Shown piece after piece: positions 34,861 to 44,186 of a DNA stretch of 64,000 nucleotides (the stretch's first letter is position 1; the number at the start of each line of letters is the position of its first letter). The position numbers and the translations under genes were made by a program. The notes under the pieces were generated by a model, which was not told the DNA's origin, ran no database searches, and saw nothing but the letters and a program-made list of their open reading frames with translations. This DNA is from Candidatus Krumholzibacteriota bacterium (GTDB taxonomy: Bacteria > Krumholzibacteriota > Krumholzibacteriia > Krumholzibacteriales > Krumholzibacteriaceae): NCBI GenBank assembly GCA_030609325.1, contig JAUWCL010000013.1:1-64000 (forward strand), read 5' to 3'.

Positions 34861-36084
34861 ATGTTACCGGAATTCATAGTAAGCATCGATCTTGGATCGG
34901 AAAGAATGGCCGTTCTCGTCGGTGAGACCGGGCCCGACGGCACGTTCAGGATCATCGGCGCATCGTCGAGGCCCTCTTCCGGGATCAGGAAGGGTACGGT
35001 TGTCGACATGGAGGCGGCGGCAGAATGCGTCCGTGAGGCGGCCGATCATGCGGCCCGCATGGCAGGCGTAGAGATCGACTGTATGTGCGTGGGCGTGAGC
35101 GGCCCCCACATCCGGAGCTTCAACAGCAGGGGGATGATTCCCGTTCCGAAAGAGCGCAGGGAAATAACCGCCGGCGATGTGGAGCAGGTAAACAGGATCG
35201 CGTGTAACATCATCCTGCCCGCCGAGATGGAAATCCTGCATTCGATTCCGCAGGATTACATCGTCGACGCTCACAGGGGGATCAGCGATCCGGTCGGAAT
35301 GGCAGCCTCGAGGATCGGGACCGAGGTCCACATCGTGACGGTGCAGGCCGTTCAGGTCGAGAACGCCGTAAGGGTCATCGAGAAGGCGGGATTCGAGGTC
35401 GTCAACGTAGTCTTCAATCCTCTGGCCGCTGCCCATGCAGTGCTGCTCGAGGACGAGATCGAGGCGGGCTGCCTGCTGATAGACATGGGGGCCTGCGTGA
35501 GCTCCTTCGCCCTTTACGGAGGAGGGAGCATCCGCTCGAGCGGTGTGCTGGGAGCGGGAGGCGACAACGTCACGAACGATCTTGCCGTCGGGCTGAGGAT
35601 TCCGAAAGGCACGGCCGAAGAAGTCAAGCTGCGCTGGGGGCTCGCCCTGGTATCGCTTGCGGAGGAGGACGAGATCGTTATGGTGCCGGGGACGGGAAGT
35701 GGGGAGGGGGAGATAAGAAGGCAGATCATCGCCGCGATCATGGAGCCGAGATGCGAGGAGATCTTCAGCATGATCAAGTCGGCGGTATCGAACGATTCGC
35801 ACTTTCAGACGGCCGGCAGCACGGTCGTCCTGACCGGGGGCGGATCGAAGATAAAAGGGCTCGAGGGCGTCGCGAAGCAGGTTTTCGACAGGCCGGTGAG
35901 AACGGGTCATCCCTACGGGGTGGGAGGTCTCTCCGAGATCGTCTCCAACGAGAGCTGGAGCGCTGCGGTCGGCCTGCTTCTTTTCGAGAAGGACCGGCTG
36001 GAGCGCGAGGAACGGCAGGCCCGGGGCCGCGGGCGCTTCGGGATGATGATAGGGAATATCAAAAGACTCGCAGGTATGTTCTAA
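34861..36084 (+). CDS. ftsA: FtsA, actin-like membrane tether of FtsZ (atypical nucleotide loop)
   Basis: 407 residues from ATG 34861, with GGGAGGTG about 11 nt upstream. The phosphate-1 loop [15 protein letters not shown], the SHS2-like region [14 protein letters not shown] and [17 protein letters not shown] are typical. The C-terminus ends in a basic amphipathic helix ([13 protein letters not shown]) that would bind the membrane. The phosphate-2 loop, normally DIGGGTT/S, reads DMGACVSS, losing two glycines. ATP binding or turnover may therefore differ. It sits between ftsQ and ftsZ as usual. Confidence 0.94.
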   Translation: MLPEFIVSIDLGSERMAVLVGETGPDGTFRIIGASSRPSSGIRKGTVVDMEAAAECVREAADHAARMAGVEIDCMCVGVSGPHIRSFNSRGMIPVPKERREITAGDVEQVNRIACNIILPAEMEILHSIPQDYIVDAHRGISDPVGMAASRIGTEVHIVTVQAVQVENAVRVIEKAGFEVVNVVFNPLAAAHAVLLEDEIEAGCLLIDMGACVSSFALYGGGSIRSSGVLGAGGDNVTNDLAVGLRIPKGTAEEVKLRWGLALVSLAEEDEIVMVPGTGSGEGEIRRQIIAAIMEPRCEEIFSMIKSAVSNDSHFQTAGSTVVLTGGGSKIKGLEGVAKQVFDRPVRTGHPYGVGGLSEIVSNESWSAAVGLLLFEKDRLEREERQARGRGRFGMMIGNIKRLAGMF

Positions 36085-36103
36085 CATGAAAAGGGGGCAG
36101 GAC

Positions 36104-37303
36104 ATGAGATTTGAATTCGATGACTTCGGCGAGCTGGCCGCTCTGAAGGTCATCGGCGTCGGCGGGGCCGGAGGCAATGCCGTAAACCGTATGATCGCAG
36201 CCGGTCTGCAGGGAGTCGAGTTCGTCGCTGTGAACACCGACGCGCAGGTGCTCGAGTTGTCACAGGCGCACAAGAAGATCCAGATCGGTGGCAGGCTTAC
36301 CAATGGACTCGGCTCGGGAGGCAATCCCGACATCGGAAGAAAGGCGATAGAGGAGGATATCGACCTTATCCGCGAGACGATCGACGGCGCCGACATGGTA
36401 TTCGTCACCGCCGGTATGGGCGGCGGCACGGGCACGGGCGCGAGTCCGACAGTTGCCCGCATGGCCCGGGAGCTCGGCGCGCTGACGGTCGGCATCGTCA
36501 CGAGGCCCTTCTCGTTCGAGGGAAAGCGCCGCGAGAACCAGGCGCTCACCGGGATCGAGGAATTCAAGAGGGAGGTCGACACCCTGATCGTCATCCAGAA
36601 CGACAGGCTCCTCTCGATCGTCGGTGCCGACACGCCGCTGTCCGAGGCCTTTTCGAGGGCCGACTGCATTCTTCACCACGCGACCAAGGGGATATCGGAC
36701 CTGATAATGATCCCCGGGCTCATAAACCTTGACTTCGCAGACGTCCGTTCTATCATGAGTGGAATGGGCGACGCCCTGATGGGCACCGGAGTGGCCGAGG
36801 GCGAGAACAGGGCGGTGGAGGCGGCGCGAATGGCGCTGAGCAGCCCGCTCCTCGACGATATCTCGATCCGCGGAGCCAGGGGCGTGCTGGTCAATATATC
36901 GGGCGACGATAAGATGACGCTGCACGAGGTCTCCCAGGCCACCGAGATAATCAGCGAAGAGGCCGGCGAGGACGCAAACGTGATCTTCGGAGCGGTCGTG
37001 AGCGCCGAGGGCACCGACGCGATGCACGTGACAGTCATCGCTACCGGGTTCGAGCATTCCGAGCGGGAGATCTACCCTGACTTCGATGTGAGAAGATGCT
37101 CCCCGGAGCCGGTGGCGCAGCCTGTTGCGGCGGCACCCGTGATGGAGACCGTGACGGTCGAACCGGTGGTATTTTCGGCCAGGGGGACAGTGCCAGAGAC
37201 GGTCGAGAAGTCCGGCGTCAATTTCGTGGCGGCCGGCGTCACTAAGGTGGCACACGAGATAAACCTCGACATACCGACGTTCCTTCGCAAGCAGCTCGAC
37301 TGA
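36104..37303 (+). CDS. ftsZ: FtsZ, tubulin-like division GTPase
   Basis: 399 residues. I prefer ATG 36104 to ATG 36086, because AAGGGGG at 36090-36096 is well spaced only for the later codon and it gives the usual MRFEFD start. Motifs are [13 protein letters not shown], the tubulin signature GGGTGTG, the synergy loop [11 protein letters not shown] and the conserved C-terminal tail [11 protein letters not shown] that binds FtsA. A variable linker of about 50 residues separates core and tail. Confidence 0.97.
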   Translation: MRFEFDDFGELAALKVIGVGGAGGNAVNRMIAAGLQGVEFVAVNTDAQVLELSQAHKKIQIGGRLTNGLGSGGNPDIGRKAIEEDIDLIRETIDGADMVFVTAGMGGGTGTGASPTVARMARELGALTVGIVTRPFSFEGKRRENQALTGIEEFKREVDTLIVIQNDRLLSIVGADTPLSEAFSRADCILHHATKGISDLIMIPGLINLDFADVRSIMSGMGDALMGTGVAEGENRAVEAARMALSSPLLDDISIRGARGVLVNISGDDKMTLHEVSQATEIISEEAGEDANVIFGAVVSAEGTDAMHVTVIATGFEHSEREIYPDFDVRRCSPEPVAQPVAAAPVMETVTVEPVVFSARGTVPETVEKSGVNFVAAGVTKVAHEINLDIPTFLRKQLD

Positions 37304-37326
37304 GAGGCGTAAGGAGGGAGGGCGAT

Positions 37327-38961
37327 TTGTCGTTCTGGGGAAGAATATTCGGAGTGGAGAAGAACCCCGAGTACGAGCGCGGTATCAGGTACTTTAACGA
37401 GGGCAGGTACGATGAGGCTGTCGAGACGCTCGAAAAGGCGATCGAATCTCTCGGTCCCGGCGACCCGACCTATGCCCTCGGGATGTTCTATGCCGCTGAG
37501 GCTCACGTACACCTCGGGACGGTCCGCTTTCACGCGGGTGACCTCGACGCTGCGTTCGAGCATTTCTCGATAGCTGTCAGGGAGAATCCCACATACCCCG
37601 ATCTCTACTATCGCATGGGTGTGATCCACCATCAACGCGGAGAGCTCGATGAGTCGCTGGAGATGCTCGGAAGGGCGATCGACCTCAACGAGAGTTATTT
37701 CGAAGCGGTGTGCTTTCTCGGTATCGTGCTGTACGAGCTGGGAAAAAAGGAAGACGCCGACGCCTCGTTCAAACGCGCTCTCGAGCTGGGAGCCGACAAT
37801 CCCGGTCCGATAAGCAAGTTCCTCAGCGATCACATCACCGGAAAGGCGACCGAGATCCCCCCGCTGGCCAGACTCAGGGAGATCATGTACACCGATACCG
37901 ATTTCGATTCCCTGATTCGGGAGGGAGTGGAGTCGTACAACACCGGCCATTACGACAGGGCCGTGGAGCTCTTAAACGAGGCGGCAGGACTACATCCCGA
38001 CTACGCCGACGTGCGCTTCAAGCTCGGCCTCTCGATGCTCCGGCACGGAGACCACGAGCAGGCGAGAGCACAGCTCCTCGAGGCGCTGAGGATCAACGAA
38101 CAATATACGGAGGCCCGCTTCTACCTGGGAGTCTCGTATCTCGACGAGAAGCTCTACAGGGAAGCGCTGCCCCACTTCGAACGGGCCGTCCTCGAGAAAC
38201 CGGTATACGCCGACCTCCAGTGCTATCTCGGCTTGACGTATTTCTATATCGGTGAGCTGAAGAAGGCGCGCGCAGTCCTCGACAGGACCCTCGAGATTTC
38301 CCCCGGCTACGCGAAGGCCAGGTACTATTACGGACTGCTGCTCTATGCGATGGGAGAGAAGAAGGACGCCGTGGAGTACCTCTCCGGAGGGATCCCCGAT
38401 CTCGACAGGCCCGGTGCGGCGAATGTCAACCTGGCGCTCGTTCATCTCAAGGAGGGACACCTCGAGGAGGCGATGAACGCGCTCAGAGAAGTCCTTGAGG
38501 CGGGAGGTGAGAGCGCCGACGTCCTCTATTTCCTCGGCGAGGTCTACATGAGGATGGACCGCCCGGGTGAGGCTGAGGAGTTCTTCAGGCGGTCTCTCGA
38601 GATCAACCCTTCCTTCCTTCGGGCGCGAGAGAAACTCGCCGTGCTCATGGTCCGCAGGGAGGATTACGGAGGGGCGGAGGAGATATTGGGAAAGAACGGC
38701 GAGGACTTCGCCGACATATACAAGATCATGGGTGACATCAAGTATTTCCGCGGCGAGATCGACGCCGCCGAGGATCTGTACCGCAGAAGCCTGGACGTTA
38801 ACTCCGAATACAGCGAGGCGGGGATCTCGCTCGCCCTGACCCTGCGCCAGAAGGGCAGGGAGGAGGAGGCGGTGAAACTGCTCGACAAGATACTCGAGAT
38901 CGAGCCCGAGAACGTCTTCGCGCGAAATCTCGTCGGACGCGGGCTGCTCGACATCGAGTAA
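37327..38961 (+). CDS. TPR-repeat protein downstream of ftsZ
   Basis: 544 residues built almost wholly of TPR units (about 12), for example NEGRYDEAVETLEKAIE, GELDESLEMLGRAIDLNE, NTGHYDRAVELLNEAAGLHPD, REALPHFERAVLEKP and RPGEAEEFFRRSLEINPS. There is no signal peptide, so it is probably cytoplasmic. The N-terminal SFWGRIFG may be a short membrane-touching amphipathic segment. TTG 37327 follows AAGGAGGGAG. It lies 24 nt after ftsZ in the same operon, suggesting a scaffold role in division or envelope growth, which is inference. Confidence 0.85.
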   Translation: MSFWGRIFGVEKNPEYERGIRYFNEGRYDEAVETLEKAIESLGPGDPTYALGMFYAAEAHVHLGTVRFHAGDLDAAFEHFSIAVRENPTYPDLYYRMGVIHHQRGELDESLEMLGRAIDLNESYFEAVCFLGIVLYELGKKEDADASFKRALELGADNPGPISKFLSDHITGKATEIPPLARLREIMYTDTDFDSLIREGVESYNTGHYDRAVELLNEAAGLHPDYADVRFKLGLSMLRHGDHEQARAQLLEALRINEQYTEARFYLGVSYLDEKLYREALPHFERAVLEKPVYADLQCYLGLTYFYIGELKKARAVLDRTLEISPGYAKARYYYGLLLYAMGEKKDAVEYLSGGIPDLDRPGAANVNLALVHLKEGHLEEAMNALREVLEAGGESADVLYFLGEVYMRMDRPGEAEEFFRRSLEINPSFLRAREKLAVLMVRREDYGGAEEILGKNGEDFADIYKIMGDIKYFRGEIDAAEDLYRRSLDVNSEYSEAGISLALTLRQKGREEEAVKLLDKILEIEPENVFARNLVGRGLLDIE

Positions 38962-38982
38962 TTATCAGACCGGAGCGTTCCT

Positions 38983-40503
38983 GTGGCCGATTCCCGGAAA
39001 TACGCCGGTGAAAGACCCCTCGAGAAATATCCCGAGCCCCGATCGGGCGCTCCCCTTGCGATAGCGGCATACCCCAACAGATACAGCACCGGGATGTCGA
39101 ATCTCGGATTTCACTTCGTATATTCGTACCTCGCGGGCAGCGGAAGATTCAGGGTCGAGAGGCGGTTCCTCGACGACCGGACGGTCCCCGCCACCGCCGG
39201 CGCGGTATTCTTCACGGTCTCGTACGAGGAGGACCTGCTCAACCTCGTAAGGATGCTCGTCTCGCTCGGCATCGAGCCGCTGCGGGAGAGACGGGGAGGC
39301 GGGCCGCTCGTGATTGCGGGAGGACCTGTCGTATCGTCCAATCCCCTGCCTTTCTTTCCACTGGCAGACGTGCTCGCCGCCGGGGAGGGAGAAGGGACTC
39401 TGCCCCTGATCGTGGAAGCCGCTGCGGACGAGGGATCCGACAGGAGCGCGCTCGCGGCGAGACTCTCGATGGTCGACGGCCTTATCCTGCCGGGATACAG
39501 CGAGCAGACGCGGACCGCGACTCCGGTGGATCCGGAGCTTTTCCAGAATTCCGTCATAATTGCTTCCGATACGGTATTTCCCGATATGCTGCTCGTCGAA
39601 ATCTCAAGAGGATGCCCGGGCGCATGCTCGTTCTGCATGGCCACGTCTGTTTACAGGCCGTTCAGGACGATGCCCTTTGAGAGGTTCGAATCGATACTCG
39701 ATTCCGTCCTCGGGGCTGAGGGGGTGGACACGCGCAGGGTCGGCCTCGTCAGCACGGCGGTGGCAGCGCATCCCGATTTCACTGAGATGATGCGGGCCGT
39801 GGACGTGAGGGGCGGGAATGTCGGGTTGAGTTCGCTGAGGGCCGTCGATGTCGACGGGGATAGGGCCGAAGCGATCGGAAGGGCAGGTATAAGGAGCGTC
39901 AGTCTCGCCCCGGAGTCGGGGAGCGAGAAGATGCGGCAGAGGCTCGGAAAGAAGGACCCCGATACCGCTTATTTCGATGCGGTCCGGCTGCTTCGACGAG
40001 AGGGCGTTTCGCGTATTACCCTTTATATGCTCGCCGGGCTTCCAGGAGAAGACGGGGGTACCTTCGATGAAACGGAGAAGTTTCTCTCCGAGCTAGCCGG
40101 AGCGGCGAAAGGCGCGCGCGTGACCGTCAATCTCAACGTCCTCGTCCCGAAACCCCGGACCCCGCTCCAGTTCATGGCGATGCCGGGGCAGAAGGAGATC
40201 AGGGCATCGGTCGATTCGATGAGGGCGGCCTGCTCGGACGCGGGTGTCGGCATCTCTGTCAAGGGACAGCGGTCCTCGATGAATCAGGCGAGGATCGCGC
40301 TCGGAGGGGAAGGCGTGGGGAGGGCGGCGGTGAGATTTACCGCAGGGAGGACCTCATGGAAAAGGGCGCTGAAGGACGAGGGCGTCGATCCCGATCTGAT
40401 TCATCTCGAAAGGGGCATCGGAGAAATCCTTCCCTGGGAACAAGTCTTCGGAGACGGAGGCAGGGATTCGCTGCTGGCACGCTACAGGGCGGTTCTCGGC
40501 TGA
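38983..40503 (+). CDS. radical SAM protein with N-terminal B12-binding-like region
   Basis: 506 residues. Residues 1-190 resemble the cobalamin-binding-like N-terminus of B12-type radical SAM proteins (AIAAYPNRYSTGMSNLGFHF, VIAGGPVVSSNPLPF). The iron-sulfur motif is RGCPGACSFCMA (C-x3-C-x2-C) near residue 212, and later LAPESGSEKMRQRLGKK and MLAGLPGEDGGTFDET fit the radical SAM barrel. It belongs to the family of uncharacterised radical SAM proteins, not to MiaB or HemN as far as I can see. The start is GTG, 21 nt after the TPR gene, so it seems to close the dcw transcription unit. The reaction is unknown. Confidence 0.85.
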   Translation: MADSRKYAGERPLEKYPEPRSGAPLAIAAYPNRYSTGMSNLGFHFVYSYLAGSGRFRVERRFLDDRTVPATAGAVFFTVSYEEDLLNLVRMLVSLGIEPLRERRGGGPLVIAGGPVVSSNPLPFFPLADVLAAGEGEGTLPLIVEAAADEGSDRSALAARLSMVDGLILPGYSEQTRTATPVDPELFQNSVIIASDTVFPDMLLVEISRGCPGACSFCMATSVYRPFRTMPFERFESILDSVLGAEGVDTRRVGLVSTAVAAHPDFTEMMRAVDVRGGNVGLSSLRAVDVDGDRAEAIGRAGIRSVSLAPESGSEKMRQRLGKKDPDTAYFDAVRLLRREGVSRITLYMLAGLPGEDGGTFDETEKFLSELAGAAKGARVTVNLNVLVPKPRTPLQFMAMPGQKEIRASVDSMRAACSDAGVGISVKGQRSSMNQARIALGGEGVGRAAVRFTAGRTSWKRALKDEGVDPDLIHLERGIGEILPWEQVFGDGGRDSLLARYRAVLG

Positions 40504-40546
40504 AGCACCCGGCTTTACGGCATGATTCCTCTATCCATCAAATCTG

Positions 40547-40575
40547 TTGAGTGAATCCCGATCGATGTATATAAT
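40547..40575 (+). promoter_or_regulatory. candidate promoter reading antisense through rpmB toward recG
   Basis: TTGAGT (40547-40552), a 17-bp spacer and a perfect TATAAT (40570-40575) lie in the gap between the radical SAM gene and the convergent rpmB. Transcription would start near 40582, cross rpmB in antisense and reach recG at 40870. It is one of the best sigma70-like matches in the window. Confidence 0.5.
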
Positions 40576-40609
40576 ACCGACATGATTCAAGAGACCTTCC
40601 GCCGCTGCT

Positions 40610-40801
40610 CTAGAATATCTTCTTGGCCGCGCCGCTCTTGATGCACTGGGTGCAGACGTAGGTCTTTTTCGGTTTGCCGTCTATCTTGACACGGATCTTC
40701 TGAAGATTCGGCAGCCAGCGGCGTTTGGTCAGATTATGGGCGTGGCTGACGTTGTGTCCCGTTATCGGCCTTTTGCCGCATATCGCGCAGACTCTGCTCA
40801 T
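40610..40801 (-). CDS. rpmB: 50S ribosomal protein L28
   Basis: 63 residues from ATG 40801, which follows GGAGGAG at the right distance; an upstream in-frame ATG (40819) would add six residues but lacks such a site. [21 protein letters not shown] is the standard L28 start, and the protein has zinc-type cysteine pairs (CAIC and CTQC). It ends GAAKKIF. It is a component of the large ribosomal subunit. It stands alone on the minus strand between two plus-strand genes. Confidence 0.96.
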   Translation of the reverse strand: MSRVCAICGKRPITGHNVSHAHNLTKRRWLPNLQKIRVKIDGKPKKTYVCTQCIKSGAAKKIF

Positions 40802-40869
40802 GATACTCCTCCGCTTCATGTAAGCGAGTGTATAATTTAGAGGATAACTCCCTCGAACGCAAGTGATTT

Positions 40870-42969
40870 ATGGATAGTGGAAAGAAAGAAGAAAACATCC
40901 TCGGGATGAGCAGCCAGTATATAATAGGCGTCGGCCCTGCGCGCCAGAAACTGCTGTCACGGCTGGGGATAGAGACGGTCGACGACTTGATCCGGCATTA
41001 CCCGCGGGGATACTATGATCGCAGCGGCCTCGTATCGATTGAGTCGGCCTCTCCCGGGGAGATGGTTACCGTCAGCGGCGAGATCCTCGCCTCGCACTCG
41101 AGAAGGCTCGGTCACAGAAGGAGCATTCTTACCGTGGCTGTCGACGACGGCACCGGGGCGCTGCAGCTCGTCTTCTTCAATCAGCCATATCTGGAAAAGT
41201 ATTTCCGCAAGGGTTCGAGGGTCATAGCGAGCGGGCATGTCAAGCTCTACAGGGACACGAGGCAGATGACCGCTCCGGAATGGGAGATCACCGGAGGCGG
41301 AGACGATGAGCAGCTCCTGCACACCGGAAGGATCGTGCCGGTCTATCCCCTTACAGCGGGGATCTCGCAGAGGATGATGCGGAGGATAGTAAAGGCGGGC
41401 CTCGACCGCGCCGGGGGGATGATACCGGAGAACCTCCCCGGACGGATCGTTTCCGAGATGGGCCTCGTCGGTAGGGAGGAGGCTGTCAGCCAGATCCACT
41501 ATCCCGACGATGAGGCGCGTCGCGAAGGGGCCCTGCGTCGGTTGAAGTTCGAGGAGGTGTTTTTTCTCCATCTCTTCATCAGGGAGAGAAGGATCCTCGT
41601 CCGGGAGGGGAGGAGGCGGCCCGGGATCGAGCCTCCCCACAGGCTCGCGCGCCGCTTTCTCGAGAACCTCCCGTTTGGTCTGACGGGTGCGCAGAAGAGG
41701 GTCCTGAAGGAGATAAGGGCGGACGTCGAGAACGAAAAGGGGCTCTCGAGGCTCCTTCAGGGCGACGTCGGCTCGGGGAAGACCGTCGTCGGGCTTGCCT
41801 CGATGCTCCTCGCAGTCGGCGCCGGGCACCAGGCGGCGATGATGGCTCCCACCGAGATCCTCGCCCAGCAGCACACGATGAAGATCAAGAAATATCTCGA
41901 AGGGCTCGATGTCACGACCGCCCTGCTGATCGGTTCGATGAGACAGGCCGAGAAGAAGGCCGTCCAGAAACGGCTCGCCTCGGGAGAGATCGATCTCGTC
42001 GTGGGGACCCACGCCCTGATACAGGAATCGATATCGTTCAGGCAGCTCGGCCTTGCCGTTATAGACGAGCAGCACCGCTTCGGAGTCAGGCAGCGGGCGA
42101 GCTTAGGCTCGGGAGACATGCTCCCCCATTTCCTTGTCATGACGGCCACTCCCATACCGAGGAGCCTCGCGCAGACGGTCTACGGCGATCTAGACCTGTC
42201 AGTGATAGACGAGATGCCGTTCGGAAGACGGAGCGTGAGGACCGAGCTGGTGCTCCCCGGGGGAGCGGAGGCGGTCTACGAATCGGTCCGGGCCGAGATG
42301 AGGGAGGGGAGGCAGGCGTTCATCCTTTGTCCTCTCGTCGAGGAAAGCAAGAGCATGGAGCTCAAGGCGGCGACGGAGGAGTTCGAGCGTCTCTCGGTTG
42401 AGGAGTTCTCCGGCTTCCCGATAGGTCTCCTGCACGGCAGGATGAGCTTCGAGGAGAAGATGCGCGCCATCTCTATGTTCCGCGGCGGAGAGATTCTCGG
42501 ACTAGTCACGACCACGGTGATCGAGGTCGGCATCGACATGCCCAACGCGTCTGTACTGCTGATCAACCATCCCGAGCGGTTCGGCCTGGCCCAGCTCCAC
42601 CAGCTGCGCGGGAGGATAGGAAGGAGTGGGTCCGGCGGGGTCTGCTACCTTCTTGTGGACGAGGGCGCCGCCGGAAGGGCGCGGGAGCGCCTCGAGATGT
42701 TCGCCTCGACCGATGACGGTTTCCGTGTGGCCGAGATAGACCTCGAGATGCGCGGACCGGGCGAGGTCTGGGGAACGAGGCAGTCGGGGTATCCTTCGTT
42801 CAGGCTGATAAATCCCCTGAGCGACAACGACCTCGTCCAGCGCTCGTGGGAGGAGAGCGAGAACCTGCTCTCGGCCGATCCGGGGCTGGAAGCACCGGAA
42901 AACAGGGTTGTTGCCGATTATTTTCGGCGGTATTATAAGGGGAGGATGGAATTGGCCGATATAGGTTAA
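40870..42969 (+). CDS. recG: ATP-dependent DNA helicase RecG
   Basis: 699 residues. The N-terminal wedge/OB domain includes VSGEILASHSRRLGHRRSIL. The helicase core has Walker A QGDVGSGKTVVG, motif II as DEQHRFGVRQR and motif III MTATPIPRSLAQT. The second RecA-like domain carries GLVTTTVIEVGIDMPNAS and QLRGRIGRSG. It remodels stalled replication forks and branched DNA. The size is typical. The region just upstream holds a TATAAT at 40831-40836 without a matching -35. Confidence 0.96.
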   Translation: MDSGKKEENILGMSSQYIIGVGPARQKLLSRLGIETVDDLIRHYPRGYYDRSGLVSIESASPGEMVTVSGEILASHSRRLGHRRSILTVAVDDGTGALQLVFFNQPYLEKYFRKGSRVIASGHVKLYRDTRQMTAPEWEITGGGDDEQLLHTGRIVPVYPLTAGISQRMMRRIVKAGLDRAGGMIPENLPGRIVSEMGLVGREEAVSQIHYPDDEARREGALRRLKFEEVFFLHLFIRERRILVREGRRRPGIEPPHRLARRFLENLPFGLTGAQKRVLKEIRADVENEKGLSRLLQGDVGSGKTVVGLASMLLAVGAGHQAAMMAPTEILAQQHTMKIKKYLEGLDVTTALLIGSMRQAEKKAVQKRLASGEIDLVVGTHALIQESISFRQLGLAVIDEQHRFGVRQRASLGSGDMLPHFLVMTATPIPRSLAQTVYGDLDLSVIDEMPFGRRSVRTELVLPGGAEAVYESVRAEMREGRQAFILCPLVEESKSMELKAATEEFERLSVEEFSGFPIGLLHGRMSFEEKMRAISMFRGGEILGLVTTTVIEVGIDMPNASVLLINHPERFGLAQLHQLRGRIGRSGSGGVCYLLVDEGAAGRARERLEMFASTDDGFRVAEIDLEMRGPGEVWGTRQSGYPSFRLINPLSDNDLVQRSWEESENLLSADPGLEAPENRVVADYFRRYYKGRMELADIG

Positions 42970-42999
42970 CGGCGGGGCCGCAGCGCGAAAGGAGACGAT

Positions 43000-43548
43000 T
43001 TGATCACTCGCGAAGAAGCCCTGGAGATGGTGAACACGCACCTCAAAAAGAAAAACCTCGTCAAGCACGTACTAGCCGTGGAGGTCATAATGCGCGCTCT
43101 TGCAGAGCGTTACGGCGGCGACCCCGAGGTCTGGGGAATGGCCGGGTTGCTTCACGACCTCGACTACGAGCGGACTTTCGAGGATCCCGACAATCACGGG
43201 TGCGTGACGATGGACCTGATCGAGGGCGTCGACGTTCCGGAAGAGGTGCGACACGCCATTCTGGCCCACTGCGACAAGGCCGGACGCGACTCGGACATGG
43301 ACAGGGCGATATACGCCGCGGACCCCGTTACTGGCTTGATTGTTGCTTCAGCCCTGATGCATCCCTCGAAGAGCCTGGCCGAAACGGACGCCGAATTCGT
43401 GGGGAAGCGTTTCAAGGAAAAGAGGTTTGCCGCAGGCGCAAACCGTGAGGCGATTGCAAGTTGTAGCGAGCTGGGTCTTGATCTGCACGAATTTCTCGAG
43501 ATAGCCCTCGTCGCGATGAGGTCGATATCGAAGGAACTCGGACTCTGA
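43000..43548 (+). CDS. HD-domain phosphohydrolase-like protein
   Basis: 182 residues. Metal ligands of the HD fold are visible: His in NLVKHVLAVEVIMRAL, HD in GLLHDLDYE, His in HAILAHCD and a later Asp in YAADPVTG. This is the compact one-domain form often annotated as HDIG/HD-domain hydrolase. The substrate is unknown. The TTG start at 43000 follows AAAGGAGA. It is probably in one unit with recG (30-nt gap). Confidence 0.85.
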   Translation: MITREEALEMVNTHLKKKNLVKHVLAVEVIMRALAERYGGDPEVWGMAGLLHDLDYERTFEDPDNHGCVTMDLIEGVDVPEEVRHAILAHCDKAGRDSDMDRAIYAADPVTGLIVASALMHPSKSLAETDAEFVGKRFKEKRFAAGANREAIASCSELGLDLHEFLEIALVAMRSISKELGL

Positions 43549-43598
43549 AAGACCGATTGGGCGGCCGGCTCGGTGCAAGGGATGGAGGATCGGTCGAG

Positions 43599-44186
43599 AT
43601 GATCGTCACCTGTGACGGATGCGAGACAAAGTACATGCTCGGGGACGAGAAGGTGCCCACAGCGGGAATCAGGGTCAGGTGCCCCAAGTGCCGGTTCGTA
43701 TGGAGACTGACCCCGCCTCCGGTGACTATTGACCCCACGCTCGAGATAACGACCAACGAATACGCGACGGGTGTTCCGCTCGCCGAAACACCGGCGGGAG
43801 GATGGAGTGCTACCGAACAGCACAGGGCGGCGGCTGTCATAACGCAGCCTGAACCCGCCGTCATGAACGAAGAGGTCGAAATAACGGACGACGAGACGGC
43901 TGCGGCAGAGTCTCAGCCCGCCGTAGAGGAGACGCCGGAGATGAAGAAGAAGCGCGAGAGGGCAAAAAGGCTCGCACGCGTCTTCGTCAGCGACGTCCTC
44001 ATCTATAACCAGGAAAAGAGGGACCGCGGCCTCGCCGAAGGCGACCTGATGACCGTGCTCGGTTCCGAGATCAAGAAGGCCTGGGAGGCCTACAAGGATA
44101 AGATCGGTTCCGAAATGACCGAGTCAAGCGAGTACTTCCGTACGGCCCTCAACGAGATACTCGCCGATGGGCAGCAGGTATTCTGA
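43599..44186 (+). CDS. MJ0042-type zinc-ribbon protein
   Basis: 195 residues from ATG 43599 (GGAGG upstream at about 43584). The first 40 residues form the zinc ribbon CDGCETKY...RCPKCRFVW with two CxxC pairs. A low-complexity Pro/Thr/Glu linker follows (about 45-120), then a basic helical region KKKRERAKRLARVFVSDVLIYNQEK with a conserved-looking C-terminal helical domain to FRTALNEILADGQQVF. Similar proteins occur in myxobacteria and related groups. Function unknown. It overlaps the next gene by 20 nt, so the two products are probably functionally linked. Confidence 0.75.
   Translation: MIVTCDGCETKYMLGDEKVPTAGIRVRCPKCRFVWRLTPPPVTIDPTLEITTNEYATGVPLAETPAGGWSATEQHRAAAVITQPEPAVMNEEVEITDDETAAAESQPAVEETPEMKKKRERAKRLARVFVSDVLIYNQEKRDRGLAEGDLMTVLGSEIKKAWEAYKDKIGSEMTESSEYFRTALNEILADGQQVF

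Noticed and set aside
40831-40836. TATAAT as the -10 of a recG promoter
   Set aside because: No -35-like hexamer stands 16-18 bp upstream, and on the minus strand only a weak TTGCGT/TAAATT pair fits; not strong enough to list.
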